Shown: one piece after another, positions 24,781 to 38,758 of the stretch
Numbering within the stretch: position 1 is the first letter of the stretch
Layout: the number at the start of each line of letters is the position of its first letter
Assembly: GCA_001683735.1 (NCBI GenBank)
Contig: LUGG01000011.1
Location: 1,240,001 to 1,304,000, forward strand
Length of the DNA: 64,000 nucleotides
DNA from: Grifola frondosa
Taxonomy: Eukaryota; Basidiomycota; Agaricomycetes; Polyporales; Grifolaceae
Direction: 5' to 3'
Position numbers and translations under genes: made by a program
The notes under the pieces: model-generated
What the model was told of the DNA's origin: nothing
Databases searched by the model: none
What the model saw: the letters and a program-made list of their open reading frames with translations, nothing else

Positions 24781-25198
24781 TGAATCCATCAAGCTGCAGG
24801 AAGCCTCATCGTCCTTAATGTTCTTTTTAACATGTATCAGCATCTGTACGCAACTACGAAATTTTCGGATGGTTATGACAAAAAAGCAGCGTCGTGCATG
24901 CGGTGTCAAATGGTGTAGAACCCTTTGGTTCGCAAGAAGTACCACATGTTGAGTATTTATTTTGCAGCCCTACATGACGTCTGTTCTCTTTGCGCTTGTA
25001 ATGCATGAGAACTTGGGTGACCAACCTGATGCGTTATTTGCAACGAAATTTTTCTGCAAATGCTTAACTGATTGATAGATGGAGTGTCACAGATCGCTAA
25101 GACATGCATGGTAGGCATGATGGTTCTGGGGAACTGTCATAAATTTTCGATCATATTATGCTGAAGTATATATACCCTCGAAACCGCCACTCATCCAC
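24781..25198 (+). other. Intergenic region with structured 15-base repeat
   Basis: Between the SOD and the multipass membrane gene. It holds one copy of AACCCTTTGGTTCGC (24919-24933) and, near 25165, a TATATATA-like element upstream of the next gene. Confidence 0.5.
24919..24933 (+). repeat. Copy 1 of a 15-base intergenic repeat
   Basis: AACCCTTTGGTTCGC is identical to 49249-49263. With the preceding G it forms the hairpin GAACC-cttt-GGTTC, and the outer TGGT (24911-24914) can pair with ACCA further on. Confidence 0.5.
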
Positions 25199-26097
25199 AT
25201 GTCTACGACAATGCTACATTCCCCCACCCAGCGACGACCTCATCCTGATATCCCCGCGATGCCTTCCCATTGGAATTTCGAATTTAAAGGTGCACCTCAA
25301 CTGCTCAGATTTATTCTTCAGTCAGCTTTCCAGCTGCTCTGTGTAATATCCCTTGGACATGCCGATCTTCAGCGTGCATGGATCGCATGTACCACAGATG
25401 ACAAAACATGGACAGAACAGAAGGATCGCTTGTGGGACAGGATTTCTACCATCACCATTATTGTGAGTCAAGGTTATTTTAGACTGTGTACTAATGAAGA
25501 CATTTGTGTTCATGACGTTAGGGGGGATTGCTTCTCGGCGCAACGGCGGCATTCGCTACGACCGTTCCGCCGATGGCGGACATTCTCAATTACACCGAGC
25601 GAGGACCTTATATGTGTATCTTTTGTTCGTTCGGGCTCACCTTCGGTAGCCTGATTGTCGGCTCTGCTATACTGTTCGTCATGCCAAAATGTACGGCAGA
25701 TTGGTTTCGTACGGTACGTTGCTGGTACATCATATAATTCCGTGGTACATAATTTTTGATGCCGTGCTATGCAGACACTCATGGGATCTCGTTCAAACAT
25801 CTGCTGCACACTGGTGTTGATTGCATATCCATTCATTTGCATGGGTGTCTCAACTATTATAGGAGCATTCGGTAGGTCGTGCCGCTGCAACGCATGGTGT
25901 GTGATAGAGTCGCGATTGAGTTTGATCATTTATTAGGACTTCTCGTGGCCGCATGGATTTCGCAAGATCGACTCGTGAAATTCGGGGTGGCGTGGATACT
26001 CATTCTGCCCGCGTCTTTGATCCTTGTATTTGCGTGGACCCAGCGCCCTCTGCGAAAGGGTTTTACGTCTCATGATGGATCTTCGCGTCACATTTGA
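25199..26097 (+). CDS. Multipass membrane protein, function unknown
   Basis: Starts MSTTMLHSPTQRRPHPDIPA. The hydrophilic N-terminus (SHWNFEFKGAPQLLRFILQS) leads into hydrophobic segments: FQLLCVISLGHA, then after an intron GGLLLGATAAFATTVPPMAD, a helix around MCIFCSFGLTFGSLIVGSAI, NICCTLVLIAYPFICMGVST and LLVAAWISQD with VAWILILPASLILVFAW. It ends RKGFTSHDGSSRHI. I count four to five membrane helices. Introns are at about 25463-25520, 25714-25772 and 25872-25936. It resembles small multipass membrane proteins common in agaricomycetes, but I know no assigned function. A TATATATA-like promoter element lies about 35 bases upstream. Confidence 0.7.
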
Positions 26098-26307
26098 CCT
26101 GGCGGCGGCTAGTGACTAGTGACGCCCGAGTGTGATCACGCGATCGGACGCGCAATCGAGATCAATCTCCTGGTTGTATTTGCGACTCGAGCAGAATGGC
26201 TATATGTGTACTTTCTACGCCATAGCGCTACTAGTACGCTATAGACGCATGATATAATTGAAGTATTATTCTGCAACGATCACGTGTGTCCTTCTGCTCA
26301 ATAATGA

Positions 26308-28051
<1,744 letters not shown>

Positions 28052-28485
28052 GTCAGTAAGTAGAATAGAAATGTAGAATTTTGTACGATATCCACTTAAG
28101 TTGCGGTCTCCCGTTGTATTCTTGTACATGAGACTTCCACTTGTCATGTTGTATCGTTTAAAATTTGTCAGTTTCACCGGGCTACTAACACTCGAATTTC
28201 ATCACAGGGTACTCTGTATACATATATGACCACGCAACGATCTACGCTATTTAAATTACAGGTACAGGCTAAGACGATATTCATGTCCTTCAACAGCTTT
28301 GATTGAATCCAATATTTTATGCATCGCAGGACAGAGCTTCTTCTTTTAGTATGCAACCTCGACAAACAGTCCGCTTTGGTCCCAGCACGGGATTTTATTT
28401 CTACGCTGTGTCGGTCTCAGCATATATTCAACGTTTACGGGGGAAAGCGTCACACTGACCAGACGGATATGGTGGATGTCGCTCT
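28052..28485 (+). other. Intergenic region, convergent 3' ends
   Basis: Between the stops of the Old Yellow Enzyme and the DUF6533 gene. AT-rich; no gene seen. Confidence 0.5.
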
Positions 28486-30157
28486 CTAAGCATCCGCTTG
28501 CGCACCGGATGGGCCACCCTCGGCCTCCCACGGCACATCGACGCTCGTCTGGCCTAACTCCATATCGTCCTGTGTACCCCCGGCGGCCATCTCTTCACCT
28601 GCTAGTTCCTCATCGGGGAAATCGTATTCGTGCACGGAGAGTGACACTCCGTGATCGAGCGGGGCACCGAGAGGTTCAGCGAACTCAGCAAATCGGAGAG
28701 AGCCCACGACGGATGGGCGGCTTGTGTCTGCACCGCTATTTCCGGAGGAATCGATCGCGCGGAGGTTGAGGATGAACCGTGAGACGAGGATTGACGTCAT
28801 GCTAGGAAATGCATCCACATATATTAGCTAGAATGAGGAGAGAAGATGGGCCAGACTACTTACGGATTCACAAAGTAATCAACAACATAGCGAAAGGACT
28901 GGCGGATACTTATGAATTTCGGTTGAATGAAAGGGTGAAGGAACGCACTTGGGTTCCTGTCAAGATCATATCCACAATGTTCATAATCAACAATACTCTG
29001 AAAGATGCTTGTGGTTAAACCACGTCGATCGATAGGACTACTCGTGACTTACACAAAGTATAGCGTGCCTAGCGTAGAGTTAATGGCATCGATCGACAGC
29101 AGGGAAATAAACACTTGCCGTCTCTCAAGACCAAAGAACTAAATGATGTCTGAAGATTAGCTTCCCTAGCAATTCTTCTCGTTTGATATGTCTTCCGTAT
29201 TGTCATTGCGAGCACAAGTATGTCTGCGATGATGACTGCCCCGCGCGCGACGTAAGTAGCTGGGAACTTCCTGTGAGCAGAGCATAGTGGGCTCCTAGTA
29301 AAGCTGAGAACCTACATCTGTGTAAAGCTCGGAGATTCGGTCAAGGGATTAAAATAATATCAGTAAACTCGACGGACATGGAAGTGAGCTCCGGTGAAAT
29401 AGAGCTGACGGATACACAATTGATTGGAGGTGGGGCTTCAATTGGCACTTGATGTGCAAGCTCGTTCTGCAAGTATCACATTTATTGAGAATTGAGGCCT
29501 AGGGATAAGGCGAAACTTACCATATCAAGGCCCAGGGGAACCAACCATATGACGAATACAACTAATGCCACCTTCAATTGACGACCAGACAGAGCATAGA
29601 CCCGGAGACTTGAGAATCCTTGACAGGTCACCAGGTAATCAATACACGTCTGCGTAAAACCGACAAATTAAGCAGGGACTCACCGGCCCAAAATAGAGAT
29701 GGCGCCAGATTCAAAATTATGAATATCCAGCCTAATACAGTGCACTCCTGGGAGTCAACTAGCCATGAGAGGGTAGATAATGATAATAACGTCGAGGTAG
29801 ATACTCAGTTACCTCGCCTGACAACGGACGCAAGCTTGGGAGTTGAACAATATTAGCTATGAGCTCGCCAGGACGAAGATCAAGGTGGCCGCAGAAATTT
29901 TGGTCTTCCAGACAAGTTGATGTTCGCGATCAAATGTGAGCAGAACATCGTATACAAGAAGAGCTATAGGGTTACTTTAGAAAGAATAGCGACTTCAAAG
30001 AGCTATTCACTTACTACATGACGACATTGCACAACAGATTGCAACGAAGCTATGGCAGGGCATTCATTAGACAAGGCAAGGAAGCCGGAAGTTTCCAATG
30101 TATATCTTACCTTTGCTCAACTTCTTCGGAGTCGATACCGACCGTAGACGACGACAT
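28486..30157 (-). CDS. DUF6533-type seven-helix membrane protein
   Basis: Starts MSSSTVGIDSEEVEQ at 30157. Exons read SFVAICCAMSSC, LLVYDVLLTFDREHQLVWKT and KISAATLIFVLA. The frame then shifts by one missing base at about 29861-29866 and continues IANIVQLPSLRPLSGE, ECTVLGWIFIILNLAPSLFW, FSSLRVYALSGRQLKVALVV and FVIWLVPLGLDM. An extracellular Cys/Ser loop follows (INCVSVSSISPELHFH), then VARGAVIIADILVLAMTIRK with TYQTRRIAREANLQTSFSSL, and the last helix VLLIMNIVDMILTGTQ. The tail exon contains VSRFILNLRAIDSSGNS and acidic text, ending GGPSGAQADA. The layout fits DUF6533, an expanded agaricomycete receptor-like family of unknown function. The intron at 29069-29118 is GC-AG. Confidence 0.75.
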
Positions 30158-30486
30158 GATGTGAAGATTTCAGAAGAATTGAAGCCAGATGTACTGATAG
30201 CATATTGGAAGAGTATCTGCTGTTATATCATTCACTCCCGTGGATACCGCTGAACAGCATCTTCTCATTGACATCAAAGTTCAGGGGAACTTGCATGCAT
30301 GTACTGCGATCATGATAGCACCACCATCATCCAGCGTCATGTTATCACCGATTCAGAGCGCATATAATATGCATTGAGCAGCAGCAAATTGTGATGGAAA
30401 CAATTGGCCAACAAGTACTCAAACACGGCATAGTACAAGCGCCCTTTCCTACTCAATAGACTCGTATACACGCCCAGAAGCGGAGT
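30158..30486 (-). other. Intergenic region
   Basis: Promoter of the DUF6533 gene and 3' flank of the GH131 gene. No gene seen. Confidence 0.5.
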
Positions 30487-31975
30487 TCATTGGCACTTAG
30501 TAGCATCGAGGTGTCAGTATTCAAGTGATTGAGCAAAGGTAAGACGATAACCCCACCTGGTAATAGTAAGGAGGTGAGACGGCCGTACAGGTGTATGGGC
30601 TGGCACACGCTGTCGGACCCGTGTACCCAGTGCCTACACAGCAAGACATCACATCCAATCAGTCCAGGCAGAACTCAATAGTGACACAATCACGCACCGC
30701 CACATTGGCCCCATTGACTCTGCAATGAGCCGGTTGCTGTGGTTGTGCTGCTCGGGACGGGCGTCGATGACGGTGGTGCGGTCGTCGGTGGGACGGTGGT
30801 GGTCCCGCTACCGCCGCCGGTCCCACCGCCGGTCCCGATGGACGTCGTGATGGGCCCGCTCTCGATGTAGACGCCAGAGATGTACCAGTCCTCGGGGTTC
30901 GGGTCGTTCACGATGCGCAGCACGCCGACGTGGAAGTCCTCGGAGTTCGTGCTGGTCGATGCAGGGATATTGTCCATCACCTTTGTCAATGGTGCCGACC
31001 CGTTCGATGCCCATAACCCGACAGTTTCCGCAGAGAACTTTATCAGAGTTAGCGTGTAAGAGGAAAAGAGAAGGTGATGCGTGGGTATATACATCTATAT
31101 CGTAAGCGAAATTGTACCACTGCCCAGCGATGAAGGGAGTGCTCCACTGGGGTTGGCTCTCGATGTGCCACTCGAGGTCCGTCGGGTTAGGACTCACGCC
31201 ATACTTGAGCTGCAGACGCGAGTTAGTTCAGAGTGAAGCATTTGCGTTGAGAAAATGGATATACCTCAGTGAAGTGCGACTCAAAGAAGAATATCTGATG
31301 CTCGTCTGCGGACTATACGTGGCGTTTTAGCGTCAGATCTTGCGGGACAGCTCAGAAAGTTCTATGCATAACCCACGTTCGGGGGATTTGTCGATTGATG
31401 CATCAAAGAAAAGTGGTAGAACAGGTTTCCAGTTCCCAAGTTCTGCGTCGTCTGCGGAATCAGCTCAGTCCTGCAGTTGGAATATGAGTCAGACAAGAAG
31501 TAAGTAAGTCTGTAGGAAATTTACCTCTCCATATTCGAGTTCCATGTAGCGGTAGAGTCTATAGTCAGTTTAAGACCATTCGTCTCTGCCGTGTCGGCAG
31601 GATTTTTGTAGGAAGGATCGAGCGCCAGATAGTGGCTTGTAGGCTCAGTGCCGTGGATGTACTATATCCGAGCCATGAGATAGCTTCGTGGATGCAAAAG
31701 CCTCATTTACCTACCCATTGGTATTCTCCTACTTCATTGGACCACGACCCTGATCAAGGGATATGTTAGTGCACGGGAATGTGGACAAATAGCCTTAATT
31801 ACAGTTGTCGAAAACAGACACATTCGGGTAGGCGTTGAATGATCCTATGATCCACAAAACAATTAGCGTGGGGATAGCTACGATGACAGACTCGCTTACC
31901 GGACCAGATGGTAGTTCCTCCAAGTACCGTGGTGGAGAACAGAAGCAATGAGCTGAGGATGGCTGCAGAAATCAT
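30487..31975 (-). CDS. Secreted GH131 glucanase with C-terminal CBM1
   Basis: Starts MISAAILSSLLLFSTTVLGG at 31975, a signal peptide. The catalytic part reads TTIWSGSFNAYPNVSVFDN, WSWSNEVGEYQW, YIHGTEPTSHYLALDPSYKN, STATWNSNMERTELIPQTT (the R-T-E-L-I-P core of GH131), LGTGNLFYHFSLMHQSTNPP, DEHQIFFFESHFTE, FIAGQWYNFAYDID and EDFHVGVLRIVNDPNPEDWY. A Thr/Ser/Gly/Pro linker (GTGGGTGGGSGTTTVPPTTA) connects to a CBM1: SLQSQWGQCGG, TGYTGPTACASPYTC and TAVSPPYYYQC, split by introns, with the stop at 30487-30489. GH131 enzymes cut beta-1,3, beta-1,6 and beta-1,4 glucans, and CBM1 binds crystalline cellulose. About ten short introns, all in frame. It supports a plant-biomass-degrading lifestyle. Confidence 0.88.
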
Positions 31976-32399
31976 AGTGGAGTGTGTATAAACCGTCAGT
32001 GGTTGCAGCTCGCTTAAATACCATTGCCAGTGGGTAGACTCGACGTTGAAGGATCATAGAAATATCGGAAAGCTAGCTTGCGAAGGCGAGGTTTGACCGT
32101 CAATCGAGCAGGATAAACATCGGGCGAGGGAGTGCGGAGAAAAAGAACCGCATGATCAGAATGCTGCGAAAGATGCAATCGCAGACATTCGGCGTAGTTC
32201 AGTTCACGAGGGCGGGCTCGGCGGAACCAAGGACAATTTGAAGTAATTTGGATAATATAAACGGTATGTGCTCGGAGGGTATGGATATGAATGGCGCCAG
32301 CGGGGATTCCGGTATTATGCCAATGACGAAGGGTATAAATCAAAGTGTAATCATCGTTGAGATGTGAAATGGAGCATAGGTCGCACAAGTCATGCACAA
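31976..32399 (-). other. Intergenic region
   Basis: Promoter of the GH131 gene with a TATTTAA-like element on the minus strand near 32013-32020, and the 3' flank of the CSC1-like gene. No further gene seen. Confidence 0.5.
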
Positions 32400-35300
32400 T
32401 CATGAGGATTCGTCTTTCGCAAACATCCACGATGTCAGCCAGGATCTCGTCTCACCCACTTTTCCCGCTTCGGGATCTTCAACAAGGGATTCTTCCAGGA
32501 CATCTTGTTCCTCCTTTAGCACCTCGTGTCGAACAGCCTCCGTGGTGGAGACTACCCGAGGAGCCATTGGATTGCGTATATTCGTAAACGAAGCCGACGC
32601 GGGGGAATCAACAACGGATAGAGTGGATCGTGCCATTTGACTTGGTCGAGTTTGGCTATCCGTCCGCATGCCCAATTCATGGTCCACGGAAACTGAGCGA
32701 TTTCGACGACGTCGGTCCGAAGATGAAAGAAAGGATGGCGGTCCTCGGCTGCTGCCGGAGGGGCCCGAATTAAGGGAGAATGAGCGGAATCCCAAGGCTG
32801 AACCGGCGTCAAACGTGCTAGGGCGCCGTACACCAAGATTCGGAGGAGTGCTGACGTCGGATGCCCGACGGCGCTTGAAGTGGGAAGGTCGTCGTGGGAT
32901 AGCGACTTCCACATCGTCTTCATTGTAAATGGACTCAACACGAGAAGCGATGTCGGCGGGCAGGTCAATTTCCTCGGTTCCATCCAAGTGCCTGTATTGC
33001 GTGGTGAAGGATAATGCATCATCAAAGCTACCAATGCTTGTGGGAAAGGCGCCTGAGAGCCCAGTGACAATGAAGTTATCCTCGGGCCATGCACCCAATT
33101 TCCCTGCACTCGGCTGACAGGTCAACGATATTCGCAGGTCGATAGTGTCATCGAGGTCTAGTAGACCAAGCGGATCACGAGGAAGCCACAAGACATCACT
33201 AATGGCCCTCGTGTAGAACGGATTGTCATAAGGATGATTCGGGGACGACTCGTCATCCCAAGCTGGATGTGGAGGGTGTCGAGCAACAGGCTTAGGCCTC
33301 GACAAGTCTTCTGAAGTGATTGGAGAGTTATCCTCAACCACATCCGATTCTTGCCATGCCGCCAGTGACGGTCCAGCTGTCACAGATCGCTCCCTGAGTA
33401 AACCTGCTGTGGAAGAAGTCGGATGCAGCCGTGTGTCAGAGCCATTTGTGTGAGACGGTCCAAAGGGGTTAGGTCGACGACGGGCGCCTTTACTTGGTCG
33501 TCTATGGATAGTGGCATATGGGAAGTTGATTTTGATAGGAAGCCGCCAAGTCCACAGGTCAGCCGTACGAGCCTGCGGATCCTCGAGCTTTCGTGCAATC
33601 TCAGCCTGTCGAATTTCACCGTCCATCGGGTCAGCAGTGTCAAGGACGTCTTCTGTTACATTTCCCGTCCTGCAAATGATCTGAGCTTCCAGGAAATCGT
33701 CCCGCTCATATCGTGCTCGACAGATGCGAGTCAATCTGGAAATATGGTGAGGAGAAGACAGCATATCAGGAACGTTATGAAGAACGCACAAGACTTTGGC
33801 GATTGCAGTGACTACTATCAAAACAGCTGACAGTGCCACATTCGCGGTCTTCATATTCACAACCATATAGGCCAAGAACACGACCTAAAAGTATGGAAGA
33901 CATAAGAAGTCATCCAATGTAGAGCATACATCCACATACTTGAGCAAGTATGAGGCCTAAGTACCAATGTAAATAATAAAAACATCAAGAGGATATACGT
34001 AAAACGCACCATCCAACGAGTAACGTATCATCCTTATCAAAAGCAGTTGACCGTTACCCTCATAGTTTTTGGCGTATACATGAAGGAGCTAGAGTGACAT
34101 CAGCGGAGTTTGCCGGGAGGGGAATAAGTCTCAAACCTGATTCTTGACTACCGCTGAAAAACCACACAATCAACATCACGGTGGCATTCGGGAGTGTATA
34201 TCAAGACTTACTAGCTTCCACGCAGAAATAGATGAAGGCGAATGGTATAACCAAGGGATTCAGAACGGAGAATACCATAATCACATGGATAACGAGCATA
34301 TGATTGGGAAGCCAATCTAAACGAAACGATGATTATGTGAATATTGAAACAATTCAATGTCGCTCACAGTAGTAGTTGAAAGTGCGCGGTCTGATCCCCA
34401 CTGCACGCTTGCGTGGAGTGACTTGCCGTTTAGTCGATGGATACATGATGAGAGGGAGCTATATCGCCATTAGACTCGAATCAAGAGCCTGAAAGCATGC
34501 AACGTACTCCGACTGTGTAACAGAAGAAACAAATGAGTTCATACAATATATGCGGATAATTGAATGACACATACACAGAGCGAGCTCGAACCCCCATGCA
34601 TGGCGGTCGTGAATATGACTACAGAATGCATCAGTATTAAAAAGCACCGCATTGCAGACCTGGCGCTTACACCATCCAACATAGAATGGGCCAGCAACTG
34701 GAAAACTCTGTGATATTACGGATATAATTTGGGGTGCGCTCGTGGCCTTGAAGGATACCAGAAATGACTGCAATGCGGCAGTACCGACACAGAAGAATAC
34801 AAGAACATTGACAATGAGGAATTTATAGTAACGTGTCATGATGCGATCGTGAAGAGCTGAAAGAGTGGCAATTGTATGGGCTCTCTTGGCGATTAACACT
34901 AAGGATATTTTAAGCCAGTGAAATCTAGTCGACTGACTAGGGACTTACACAAAAGGAGAGGAATCAACAATGAGAGCAGTGCGACCAAGACGGTCGGTAG
35001 AAAAGACTGAATCAACTCTTCTTCCCAGTCATGCCTGTTCAAATAATGCGCCTACAGAAAGTGAGTAGCGAGCAGTAACAAATCAAATCGATCAACACTC
35101 ACCAAGCCGGGCCAAAAGGTACTGATATTATCAATAGAGACGAGGCCAACGAAGAAGGAAACAGGAAACACCCAGAAAATCGTGAATCCCCTACCATTGA
35201 CGTGAGTTACCGGCCATATTGTGCAGTCCCATGAGGCTTACCAGACACCTAACTCTACGACCCAGTCTTTGACGAACTAAGAATACCTTCCATTTCAGCG

Positions 35301-37368
35301 ACACAAAGAGCCATGAAGGTGCCATTGGACTTACCTCAACCCTGAAAGTCGACTTCATGAGCCTCGTCCAATCCAGGTCCTCGTACGAAGGTGCCATCGT
35401 GACAAGACACTGGAGAGGATTGGAAGGGTGGACCGCAAGATATTTGCATGCTCTTCTGGCATCTGCTGGATCGACGAAGGTGACGAATGCAGTGGACATC
35501 GGTTCGTAATCAGCAACTGCTATCGCACGCTTCTCCGTAATGAGGGAAGTAAGAAGCTGTAGCTTGGCGGTGTAATAATCTATAGCAGGGACCGTCTTTC
35601 CACGAAACAACGAAGACAGATGGATCAGCGGCTGATACGTATCAAGAGTACTGCGAGGAAGGCTCAGCAAGGCCTCCCATACCGTCTTCTCTTGGTCTAC
35701 TGGCGGAGGGAGTGGTCTAGCATGAGATGAAGGGGATGGGTCCACATTTGAAACCGAGCGAGGCCAAAATGACGTCTTCTGTGACTGACGAGATGGATGT
35801 GGTGCATCTGCCTCAGAAAGATAAGGTCTCAGTGTTCGGGTTAGCAATTGCATTCTGTCTTCGCCTTCTGTCGTACCCTCGTCGCTCCCCGCAGCGCCTT
35901 CCACGTCCAGAGATTGACCGCCAGACTTCCTAGAAGACCGCGCCATAGACATGCGGTGCACCGCTGTACGGAGAAGACCCGGATCCTCCTTCCGATCTAT
36001 AGCATCCTTGATGGCAGTCAGAGTCTTCCTAGCGAGCTTGATATGAGCGGTTTCTAGCAGGCGCAACACCTCTTCTCGGCGTTCGAGGAGGGAAGCGAGC
36101 TCGCTCATTCGCCGCACGAGCACAACCCTATCTATCGTGGGCACATCCTCTGGCTTAATTTCGTGCGGTTGAACTGCCTGCTCCAATTCGGCGCTCCGCG
36201 AGAACGCTCGTGCTCGATTGATATGGGTCGGAAGGCGCCTCGCCCGATTGAAAAGGAAAGCAAATGTCTTGTTTAGGAATCCAGGTTGCGTAGAAGACGT
36301 GATACCGAGCGTAGGTCTTGCGACATGACGAGACATGTAGTACTCAAAGTACTCCTTCAAGTCCTTCTCCGATCGCAGCTGTGCGGGAATGTTTGTCACC
36401 ATCACAGTGCGCAATCTCAAGCCACGATTGCTTTTGTCATCATCGAGCTGAGGTAAAGCATGGAACGGGTATTGCGGGTGGGGATGGGGGTTGTACTGTG
36501 CAATCTTCTCCTCTTCTGCATCACAAGCCGCACGGTTGGCTGCTGCTACAATTTTCTGCGCACGGAAACGAAATGCGCCGCGACATATCCAGTAGAGAGT
36601 AGCGATCCAGGTGAAGGTGATCCAGAACAGGAGAACGATATGTACCCATAGTAGCGAGAGACCTTTGGCGGTAAGAACCAGGGATGATATCGATGCACGC
36701 GTCATTGACTTGGGCGACACCGAGCCATCGGAGAACGTGACGTGGATCGGAAGTAGTATCGGAAGGGTCGTGAGGGTCTGTAGGAGAGTGAAGTATAAAC
36801 AGCCGCGGAGAAAACGCGTGTAAAGCGTAGCATCGACCCCTCGCAGCTCATTCATTCGGTCTTCAGGGAATGCAAGCACCTGCTTTACCCATCCTAGCGG
36901 CCATCCTCGAGGATGCGGAGGAGAAGGTCGTCTGTAGATAATATTTGTAAAAAAAATATGCTTAAATGGAAGGTGGAACGTACTTCGCCCATGACCGTCC
37001 TTGGTATAGACTAAAAAAAATTGGTTAACAATCGTAAGGACGTTATTACGCTTAGACAGGCATTGAGAAACATATCAATGACAAGTTGGCAAAGTAACGC
37101 AACACAATGCCTGGTCTAGTGACCAGTAAAACAACTTACTATCCGAACTGCCAGGATTCAACGCTGCCCAATCCTTCCGGATAGCGCCTTCCGCGGCGTT
37201 TCTTCTTCATGTACTCATGAGCAGTTGATAGCGGCGACGATGATGCATCCTGCGACCACCGACTGGTTGACCAGCCCACTGTTGAATTATTTAAGTCACT
37301 TGCCAAACTCAATGGATGAAAACGAACCTGTAGTTCCTTGAGAACGGCCGATTCTGAATAGTAGCCAT
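32400..37368 (-). CDS. CSC1/RSN1-type osmosensitive cation channel (DUF221), one frame break
   Basis: Large polytopic protein related to plant OSCA and animal TMEM63 calcium-permeable mechanosensitive channels. ATG at 37368 gives MATIQNRPFSRNY, joined to SGLVNQSVVAGCIIVAAI (first helix). One extra base at about 37217-37229 separates this from HEYMKKKRRGRRYPEGLGSV. Then come LYQGRSWAK, PLGWVKQVLAFPEDRMNELR and FLRGCLYFTLLQTLTTLPIL. A big cytosolic domain includes RTVMVTNIPAQLRSEKDLKE (an RNA-recognition-like fold) and STAFVTFVDPADARRACKYL. The channel core lies in many small exons at 35170-33900, including VLCVLHNVPDMLSSPHHISR at the C-terminal side. A long disordered tail (33700-32400) ends TSWMFAKDESS. 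Total length should exceed 1,000 residues. The region 33900-35170 was only followed in outline. Confidence 0.82.
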
Positions 37369-37509
37369 GGGCACCGGACAGCATCAACAACCAAGCCCGG
37401 GAGAGCTCAAGCTGGCTGAGCGAGGAACGTTGCGATGGTCCCGGCATGACTATTGCTTCCACATGGAGTCCCAGGAAGAAGGGCTGACCATCGGCGTAAC
37501 AGGTCAGAA

Positions 37510-37523
37510 TCGAACCGGTTCGA
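37510..37523. promoter_or_regulatory. 14-base perfect palindrome in a divergent promoter
   Basis: TCGAACCGGTTCGA lies between the CSC1-like gene and NDUFS4, about 73 bases upstream of the NDUFS4 ATG. It is followed by related words (CGACCC, CGATCC, CGAACC). Such dyads often bind a dimeric regulator; no factor is known to me. Confidence 0.4.
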
Positions 37524-37595
37524 CCCAGATCGATCCAAACCGAACCAGTGCCGTCACTTTGGACTACGTTCACCCCGACTCCTGCCTCAACACCA

Positions 37596-38347
37596 ATGTC
37601 TGTCCTTCGTGTCTGTCAGCAGGCACTCTCTGCACGCGCCGTCTCAAGGTCGTTACTCGTATCTTGTCGGCTATATAGCACAGAAACTGGCACACCCGCA
37701 CAGCCGAGCGAGAAGGAGCATTCTGAAGTTGTTCCAGCCCCTCCGCGAGATGTTGTTACCGCAGATGTTGTTAGCGGCGCTCCTGGTAAGTAGCATTTCG
37801 AGCACAAGAGTCATAAACTACTCAATTGCAGTATCTTTCCTTTAGGGGAGCTCCGTCATCGCTCAGTGAGGATCTTTCAACCTACCCGCAGCACAACACA
37901 GAGTGGGACCGGGAAGTCTCATCGTTGGCGGATTGACTGGGATATTTTGCCAGGTGGGGGTCGCTGGGAGAACCCATTAATGGGATGGGCTAGCTCGTAC
38001 GTGACTTCATCTTGCACCGCTTCCCTGATGTTATTTGATGATAACTCTATTTAAGGGCGGATTACATGCAAGGCACCCGATTGTCCTTCAGATCGAAGGA
38101 GGATGCTATCCACTTTGCTGAGAAGCAAGGTTCGTTCTTGGTGCTTTTTGTTTCACTGGGTAGCTAATCCACTGGTTCATTTGATACAGGCTGGGACTAC
38201 TATGTGTATGTGTTCCAAGGTAGTCGTGCCACTGTATCTAATGTGTTTTGCAGGTCCACTCCGGAGATCAAGCGAATTCCTCCAAAGAACTATGCGGAGA
38301 ATTATGTGTATAAGCCCAACACACTGCGTCTCATGCGTACAAAGTAG
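37596..38347 (+). CDS. NDUFS4: NADH:ubiquinone oxidoreductase 18-21 kDa subunit (NDUFS4)
   Basis: Accessory subunit of mitochondrial complex I, near the NADH-binding module. ATG at 37596 starts MSVLRVCQQALSARAVSRSL and LVSCRLYST, a typical mitochondrial presequence rich in Arg and Ser. The mature part reads ELRHRSVRIFQPTRSTTQSG, TGKSHRWRIDWDILPGGGRW, ENPLMGWASS, ADYMQGTRLSFRSKEDAIHF, AEKQGWDYYV and RIPPKNYAENYVYKPNTLRL, ending MRTK with TAG 38345-38347. Introns near 37787, 38000, 38128 and 38212 all keep the frame. Length and motifs match the family closely. It is divergent from the CSC1-like gene across about 227 bases, so the two share a promoter region. Confidence 0.94.
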
Positions 38348-38758
38348 ATTTGGGACTACCTCTGTCAATGCCATATTGTCTTCTATCTGCGAATGAAAAT
38401 CGATTTCGACCTATTCTTTATGGGGTGGTGCTTTGTGTCAGTCATGTTAAAGCAACTCTTAATGCCATATGATATGACTTCGAATCTGAATGCGGAAGAC
38501 TACAGCCATTCCTATCCGTTCAATTGAACTAATTTATATTTCGAGCAGCTCGCCGACGGTTCAGCAATTGTGCGATCCAGAAAACATGAGACTGAGTGAG
38601 AGCACGTGGCTGTAGTCGGCGCTTCCCGATCGTTGCGGCGATTAGCACACTACACCGAACCTAGACCGACCTCCATGCTCTTTCTACGTACCATAGCAGT
38701 CAGAACGCTACTACCACATTCTATCTGAGTTTCCTGTGGTTCATCGCTGCACGTAAAT
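38348..38758 (+). other. Intergenic region
   Basis: 3' flank of NDUFS4 and promoter of the Rictor gene. No gene seen. Confidence 0.5.

Noticed and set aside
24919..24933. tRNA T-arm suggested by GGTTCG
   Set aside because: No A box, acceptor stem or anticodon arm could be placed around it, nor around the copy at 49249; other GGTTCG words also lack tRNA context.
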